From assembly GCA_964615375.1 (NCBI GenBank), contig CAZTOW010000029.1, forward strand, positions 56,508 through 120,507: 64,000 bases of DNA, given 5' to 3'. The stretch's first letter is position 1, and each line of letters opens with the position of its first letter. Shown piece by piece: positions 59,352 through 64,000 of the stretch. Below the pieces are notes generated by a model. The model was not told where the DNA came from. It saw nothing but the letters and a program-made list of their open reading frames with translations, and did not search any database. A program made the translations under genes and the position numbers. This stretch comes from CAZKWG01 sp964615375. GTDB taxonomy: Bacteria; Myxococcota_A; UBA796; CAZKWG01.

Positions 59352-61136
59352 TCAGAGCTTCACCTCCCTGCTACCTGGGAAGACCTGAAAAGTCAAGAGA
59401 CGGGTCGCCCAGAAGCCGCCCCCATCGGCCGGTTCGGACAACGCACGGAAACGTACGATCTCGTTGTGCAACGCGCACACGCGACCCGTCAGCTCGTCGA
59501 GATGCTCCTCGGGGACCAGGACCACCTGCGCGGAGTGCATGACCCGCGCGCCCTCCAACTGTGCCTGGACCGCCACGCGCTCCATGTGTGCGACGTGACC
59601 CGCCGTCATCACGGCCCGTCGGTTCTGGGTGTCCAGCCAGCACTGAGCCACCGTAGGATGAAGCGCTCCCTGTGTGTCAGGAGCCAGGGCGCCGATACGC
59701 GCGAGCGCGCCAAGCGCGCGCTCCACCTCGCCAGGCTCTGCAGGAAAGGCCAGAAGGCCGCACAGCGCCGCGGCATCGCGGGGGAGCTCCGGGTGTCGGA
59801 GCAGCTCCAACAGGGTGATCGCCAGGGGGCTGGTCATCACGTCCAACGCAGCGGCCTGCACAGGGCGCGCCTGGGCGAAGCTCGGAGTTGCCATCCTCAA
59901 CCGCAGAAGCCGCGCCTGCTCCAGCGGCCAGTCCGCAGCCAGGGTGTATCGCCACAGCAGCTCGAAGTCCTGGGACTCGACCCCCGCGAGCTTCAGCGCT
60001 TCGGCCATCCGGCCGACCTGATCCTCCTGCAGGTGCCGCGACCGGCTCAACAGGCAGGACACGAGCGAGGAGTGGCATCCGGCCCGCTGGGCCAGGGCCC
60101 CCATGGTCATCGGTCGCCGGCTCTCCGGCGTGAGCGCCCGCTTGCGGTGGAACCACTGGATCAGGTACTCCCGGTAGTCGTCGAAATGGAAGGTGCGCGG
60201 GAGCTGATCCGGCGGGCCCGGATCGAGGACCCCCGGCCAGCCCTCGGGCGGGGTGGTCACCACGCTCCCGAAACGCAGCCCCGCCTCCCCCGGTCGCGCC
60301 CCGCTCGGCGCCAGCGGCTTGCAGAGCGGCGTGATCTGCGCGCCGATCACCATCGCGATCCGCGTTGCCCCCGCCGCAGGTCGAAGCGCCGAGGCCCAGG
60401 CCTGCGTGGCCTCCTGGAAGCGCCCCAACGCCGCCAGGACCTCCCGCTCCCAGCGCTCGTCCGTCAGCTCGATGGAATAGCGAAGCAGGCGCCTCCCCAT
60501 CGGCCAGCCGTTGAGCGCCAGCCGCGCCCGCGCCAGCCCGTCTAGCAGCAGCGGCAGCGCCTCCGCGGTCAGCGGCCCCGGCGGGAGTCGTGCCAACGGG
60601 CGGCCGGAGCGGTCCCGGATCGCGTTCGCCGTGAGCTGTTGGACCGCCTCGACGTTGGCGGGCGGCCAGAGCTGCGCGGCCAGCTCTCGCGGCGCCAACG
60701 AAGTGTCTCCGAAGTGCGCGAAGGCCTCCACCGTGAGTTGATGGAGCGGCGCCGCCGCGGCGCTCGTGGCCGGCTCCAGCGGCGGCAGCTCCGAGAGCTG
60801 AAGATCCTCCAGCGCCTTCGCCGCCTGCGCCTTCTTGCGCCCCCGCCCGTGGGCCGCGGTGACCTGGAGCCGCAAGGTCTGAATCTGGGCATCGTTGAGC
60901 CCCAGCGCCATGCCCAGGTTCTCCAGGTAAGGCGCTCTCAGCACCCGCTCGCCGCCCACGATGTTGCTCAGGTGACCGCTCGTGCAGCCCATCTGCGTCG
61001 CCAGCATGGTCTTGGCGCCCAGGCCGACGATCCGCTCCAGCCGCTTCAGGCACACACGCAGCCAGACGCGATAGTCGGCGTAGCGCACCGGATCCGGCGC
61101 GGGCGAGAGCAGGGGCTTGTAGCTCGGGTGGGCCAT
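59352..61136 (-). CDS. regulator-like protein with duplicated TIGR02147-type domain
   Basis: 594 residues in two similar halves. Half 1 starts DPVRYADYRVWLRVCLKRLERIVGLGAKTMLATQMGCTSGHLSNIVGG; half 2 (about residue 325) starts RTFHFDDYREYLIQWFHRKRALTPESRRPMTMGALAQRAGCHSSLVSCLLSRS. Both are HTH-like regions of the TIGR02147 (DUF4423) type found in Fibrobacter, Bdellovibrio and Myxococcota, which usually occur once (about 270 residues). Half 2 continues with the standard C-terminal domain (ERALGALARIGAL); half 1's lower part is diverged. Function not established; probably DNA binding. Followed by the secreted protein gene. Confidence 0.75.
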   Translation of the reverse strand: MAHPSYKPLLSPAPDPVRYADYRVWLRVCLKRLERIVGLGAKTMLATQMGCTSGHLSNIVGGERVLRAPYLENLGMALGLNDAQIQTLRLQVTAAHGRGRKKAQAAKALEDLQLSELPPLEPATSAAAAPLHQLTVEAFAHFGDTSLAPRELAAQLWPPANVEAVQQLTANAIRDRSGRPLARLPPGPLTAEALPLLLDGLARARLALNGWPMGRRLLRYSIELTDERWEREVLAALGRFQEATQAWASALRPAAGATRIAMVIGAQITPLCKPLAPSGARPGEAGLRFGSVVTTPPEGWPGVLDPGPPDQLPRTFHFDDYREYLIQWFHRKRALTPESRRPMTMGALAQRAGCHSSLVSCLLSRSRHLQEDQVGRMAEALKLAGVESQDFELLWRYTLAADWPLEQARLLRLRMATPSFAQARPVQAAALDVMTSPLAITLLELLRHPELPRDAAALCGLLAFPAEPGEVERALGALARIGALAPDTQGALHPTVAQCWLDTQNRRAVMTAGHVAHMERVAVQAQLEGARVMHSAQVVLVPEEHLDELTGRVCALHNEIVRFRALSEPADGGGFWATRLLTFQVFPGSREVKL

Positions 61137-61198
61137 GAGCGCAGACTAGCGCACCTTCTCCCACGAGCGGGCGGGCGCCGCCCAGAATCCGCTCCCGG

Positions 61199-63784
61199 GT
61201 GAATTCGGGGGAGATCTGCTATGCTGGCGCGGTGAGCGTGGACTCTCCGCCCGTTGCCGAGCTTGCTGGTCTCCTCGCCGAGGTCTTCTCCTCGGACGAG
61301 CTGCGACGCTTCGTGGCCGGGCTCCCCGAGGGACCGAACCTGCTGCGGGAGCTGTCCGAGGGCGCGGTGCCCGCCGCGAAGCTGGCCCACGAGGTCGCCG
61401 AGCTGCTCGACCGACACGACCTGACCCGGACGGAGCGGCTGTGGAGCGCGCTGCTGGCGGACCGGCCGCGGCGGACCGAGGCGATCGAGCGCCTGCGCCG
61501 ACGTTTCGTCCCCGTCAAAGCCGATCTCCCCGAGTTTCCCGGCTACAAGGTGCTGGACCAGGTTGGAGGCGGCAGCTCTGGCACCGTCTGGCGGGTCCGC
61601 GAGCTCCACACCGGCGTGGAGCGGGCGATCAAGCAGGCTCACCCGGACGGCGGCAGGGTCGTGAGGAACCGGCTGGTGCGCGAGTACAAGCTCCTGGCCA
61701 GGCTCTCTCACCCGGCCCTCCTGCGCGTCCACCACATGGTCTTCGAGGCTGATCGCGCCTGGATGGTCTGCGAGCACCTGAGCGGCGGCACGCTCCTGGA
61801 CCGCATCCAGCGGCGCGAGCGCTGGACCGATGTAGAGCTCGCCTGGCTCGGCGCCACCCTGGCCGGTGCGCTGGCCCTGCTCCACGATCAGACGCCGCAC
61901 GTGATGCACCGGGATCTCAGGCCGAAGAATATCGTCTTCGACGACCGAGGGCAGCCTCACCTCATCGATCTGGGGCATGCGAAGGAGACCGAGGAGCCGG
62001 TCGATGAGACGGGCACGCGCGGCCCTGCCAGCGCCTACCTCGCCCCAGAGCTCACGGGCCTGCGCCCACAGGCGGCGAGCCCGCAGTCCGACCAGTACAG
62101 CCTGTGCAGCGTGCTCCTGCATGCCGCCCTGGTGGACATCGCCGAGGACTGGCCCGAGAACTCCGAGGATGTCCGCGTGATGCTGACCGGGCGCTCACCC
62201 GCGCTGGTGGAGATCCTGGTCCGCGGTCGCGCCCGCCGCCCGGAGCATCGCTTCGAAAAGACCGCCATGCTGGAGGCCGCGCTGCGGGGGATCCTGGAGA
62301 CAGCGGAGGAGGCGCGGAGGCGGGAGGCGGAGGAGGCGCGGGCGGCGGAAACGGCGGGGTTGAGGACGGCGGAGGCCAGGGCGACCGCCGAGCTGGAGCG
62401 CGCGCGGCAGGAGCTCTCCGAGGCCAGGGCGTGGCTCGATCGGGTCAACGCCGACCTGGAGCGCGAGCGCAAGGCGAAGGCCGAGGTAGAGCGCGAAGGG
62501 CGAGAGGCGAAAGCCCAGGCTCAGAGGGCGCTCCAAGACCTGAAGCTGGAACGCAGCGAAAAAGGGAGCGCCGAGGCAAGAGAGAAGGACTACCTCCAGA
62601 GGTGGAAGCAGCTGGAGGAGGACTTGAAGAGAGAGGCCGGAGCGCGGCTGATGGCCGAAGCCGAGCGCGCTGAAGTGAAGACAACGCTGGGGAAGGCGCA
62701 AGCTGCCCTCACAGATGAGCAGATGGCGCGACGCAAGGTGGAGCGCCAGTCTCGCGCCCAGAGCCTCGCGGCGGGGGGCCTCGGCGTGCTGCTCGGGGGG
62801 CTGGGAGGAGTGCTCCTGGCGCTCGGGCTGGTCAGCCTGAGCCCGGAGGCTCCGCTGATTGTCGCGTCTTCCATCGCCGGCACCCCCGCCGCCCCCGCCG
62901 TCCCGCCCGCCCTGTCCGCGCCCCTCGGCGCCGTGGGCACCCCCGCCATCGGCGCCCCCACGGGCAGGATCCTGACCGGGCGCGTCGGTGACGTCGAGCT
63001 CCGCTTCGTAGAGCTCTCCGCCGGGGAATTCGACATGGGCAGCCCGGACGGGGACGGCGACATCGACGAGCACCCCCGTCACCGCGTGCGCCTGACCCAA
63101 CCCCTGTGGGTCGCGGAGTCCGAGCTGACGCAGGCGCAGTGGTCGGCGGTGGTGAAGGCGGCGAAGGCGGCCGGTGATTCAGAGGCAAAGGAGCTCCCCG
63201 AGGATCCCTCGAACTATATGGGCGCGAAGCTCCCCGTGGAGCAGGTGAGCTGGTGTCAGTCCGTGCGCTTCGCCAACGCGCTCTCGCGGCTGGAGGGCCT
63301 GAAGGCCGCCTACACGGTGGGCGCGGACTGCGAGACCGGCGGCGAGGTGGTCTGGGCGCGCGACGCCGACGGCTACCGGCTGCCGACAGAGGCGGAGTGG
63401 GAGTACGCGGCGCGGGCGGGGACGACGACGCGCTACGCCACCGGAGACCTCGAGGCCGACATGGCGCGCGCTGGTTGGTCCAGCGGAAACTCGGGTGACC
63501 AGTCCCACGAGGTCTGCACCGCCCCCGAGAGACCCTGGGGCCTCTGCGATCTGCACGGCAACGTGTGCGAGTGGATCTGGGACCGCTACGCCGCCGACAC
63601 CTACGGCAAATCGCCGCCAGAGGACCCTGCCGGTGCCGCAAGCGGCGGCGCCCGCGCGTTCCGCGGCGGGTCGTTCAACGTCGGCCCGGTCAGGGCCCGC
63701 TCCGCCAACCGCGACGTCGGGGACCCGTCGCTCCGGGACCGGAGCCTGGGCCTTCGCCTGGTCCGTCCCGCCCCCCAGCCGTGA
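61199..63784 (+). CDS. EAD-like domain - Ser/Thr kinase - coiled coil - TM - SUMF1 protein
   Basis: 861 residues from the GTG at 61199; GTGs at 61232 and 61238 are alternatives and a Shine-Dalgarno is not decisive. Domains: residues about 18-100 helical, EAD-like (LAGLLAEVFSSDELRRFVAGLPEGPNLLRELSEG...); about 110-365 protein kinase (GGGSSGTVW, Lys in ERAIKQA, HRDLRPKN, DLG in place of DFG, LAPE); about 370-518 coiled coil; one TM helix 521-546; Ala/Pro linker; SUMF1/FGE-like domain about 600-857 (PTEAEWEYAARAG, GNVCEWIWDRY, RGGSFNV). Kinase catalytic residues are present. The layout suits a receptor-like enzyme in a conflict or signalling system; the role is inference. Confidence 0.85.
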   Translation: MNSGEICYAGAVSVDSPPVAELAGLLAEVFSSDELRRFVAGLPEGPNLLRELSEGAVPAAKLAHEVAELLDRHDLTRTERLWSALLADRPRRTEAIERLRRRFVPVKADLPEFPGYKVLDQVGGGSSGTVWRVRELHTGVERAIKQAHPDGGRVVRNRLVREYKLLARLSHPALLRVHHMVFEADRAWMVCEHLSGGTLLDRIQRRERWTDVELAWLGATLAGALALLHDQTPHVMHRDLRPKNIVFDDRGQPHLIDLGHAKETEEPVDETGTRGPASAYLAPELTGLRPQAASPQSDQYSLCSVLLHAALVDIAEDWPENSEDVRVMLTGRSPALVEILVRGRARRPEHRFEKTAMLEAALRGILETAEEARRREAEEARAAETAGLRTAEARATAELERARQELSEARAWLDRVNADLERERKAKAEVEREGREAKAQAQRALQDLKLERSEKGSAEAREKDYLQRWKQLEEDLKREAGARLMAEAERAEVKTTLGKAQAALTDEQMARRKVERQSRAQSLAAGGLGVLLGGLGGVLLALGLVSLSPEAPLIVASSIAGTPAAPAVPPALSAPLGAVGTPAIGAPTGRILTGRVGDVELRFVELSAGEFDMGSPDGDGDIDEHPRHRVRLTQPLWVAESELTQAQWSAVVKAAKAAGDSEAKELPEDPSNYMGAKLPVEQVSWCQSVRFANALSRLEGLKAAYTVGADCETGGEVVWARDADGYRLPTEAEWEYAARAGTTTRYATGDLEADMARAGWSSGNSGDQSHEVCTAPERPWGLCDLHGNVCEWIWDRYAADTYGKSPPEDPAGAASGGARAFRGGSFNVGPVRARSANRDVGDPSLRDRSLGLRLVRPAPQP

Positions 63785-64000
63785 GCCTGGATCCTGGATC
63801 CTGGAATGAGGGAGAGGTCGCGGCACCGCCGCCGGCAGCGCGCTGGATCCTGCCGTGTCCCGATCACACCCCTGCCAAGGATGATCCACGCTCTCCACCC
63901 ACGGCCACGCGAGACGCTCCTGAGCCGACGGCGAGAAGATTGAACGGGTGCGGCTCTTCTGCTTCGAGGCGGTTGGTCGGATCAAGGGCGCCTGCCCGAC
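63785..64000. other. non-coding end of the window
   Basis: 216 bp after the kinase-SUMF1 gene. The first bases contain a short direct repeat (CTGGATC three times between 63786 and 63856). I see no start codon with ribosome site, promoter or terminator. A minus-strand frame through here (63179-63985) overlaps the kinase gene almost fully and is rejected as a shadow. Confidence 0.5.

Noticed and set aside
63179..63985. 268-codon minus-strand ORF at the right edge
   Set aside because: Almost entirely opposite the SUMF1 domain; no ribosome site or domain.

Overview
The window is about 70% GC, densely coded on both strands and has the look of a Myxococcota (former Deltaproteobacteria) chromosome. 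The signs are many lipoproteins, MopE/FG-GAP surface proteins, a DivIVA protein, FHA proteins, sigma-54-type promoters, a TIGR02147-like regulator and a Ser/Thr kinase fused to a SUMF1 domain. Taxonomy is an inference from gene content. I see no rRNA, tRNA, CRISPR array, prophage or insertion sequence.

Layout. 1-310: end of a PEGA-domain protein. 317-8512 (minus): three tandem paralogous lipoproteins, each with acidic Asp/Cys-rich MopE-type repeats followed by a seven-bladed FG-GAP propeller; a fourth relative lies at 24.8-26.6 kb. 8.67-12.04 kb (plus): a three-gene Gld-type ABC exporter operon. 12.1-15.6 kb (minus): SCP2-like, PHP and DivIVA proteins, a membrane protein with a sigma-region-4-like segment, and a 58-residue acidic protein behind a near-perfect sigma-54 promoter. 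15.8-19.9 kb (minus): the ribosome-linked run rplU-rpmA-obg-lipoprotein-rsfS-rlmH-comF. 20-26.6 kb (minus): AAA ATPase, coiled-coil fibre-like protein, double-FHA membrane protein and the fourth FG-GAP lipoprotein. 27.4-29.4 kb (minus): lnt and a receiver-domain protein. 29.6-35.4 kb: groES-groEL (minus) divergent from dnaK-dnaJ (plus), with a predicted structured small RNA between them. 35.4-43.35 kb (plus): a MoxR/DUF58/Bat (aerotolerance-type) operon whose BatB carries TPR-like and Gln-rich extensions. 43.4-50.4 kb: a lipoprotein, a secreted protein, a B12-binding radical SAM protein with a GNAT gene coupled to it, a PadR-SDR pair and two orphan proteins. 50.7-56.6 kb: a wHTH-NTPase-TPR regulator, a FAD monooxygenase whose promoter holds a 19-bp Fur-type palindrome, and an LtrA-KirBac potassium channel fusion. 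56.6-63.8 kb: DMT transporter, second SCP2-like protein, alpha/beta hydrolase, secreted protein, a duplicated TIGR02147-like regulator, and an EAD-like/kinase/coiled-coil/TM/SUMF1 protein.

The most interesting items are: (i) a predicted ~155-nt RNA (31969 to 31815, minus) in the groES-dnaK intergenic region, with three perfect stems, a U-tailed terminator and a sigma-54-like promoter; (ii) the 58-residue protein driven by a sigma-54 promoter, with an 11-bp motif shared with the groES promoter; (iii) the LtrA-inward-rectifier channel fusion next to a Fur-controlled monooxygenase; (iv) the kinase-SUMF1 protein with a probable effector-associated N-terminal domain.
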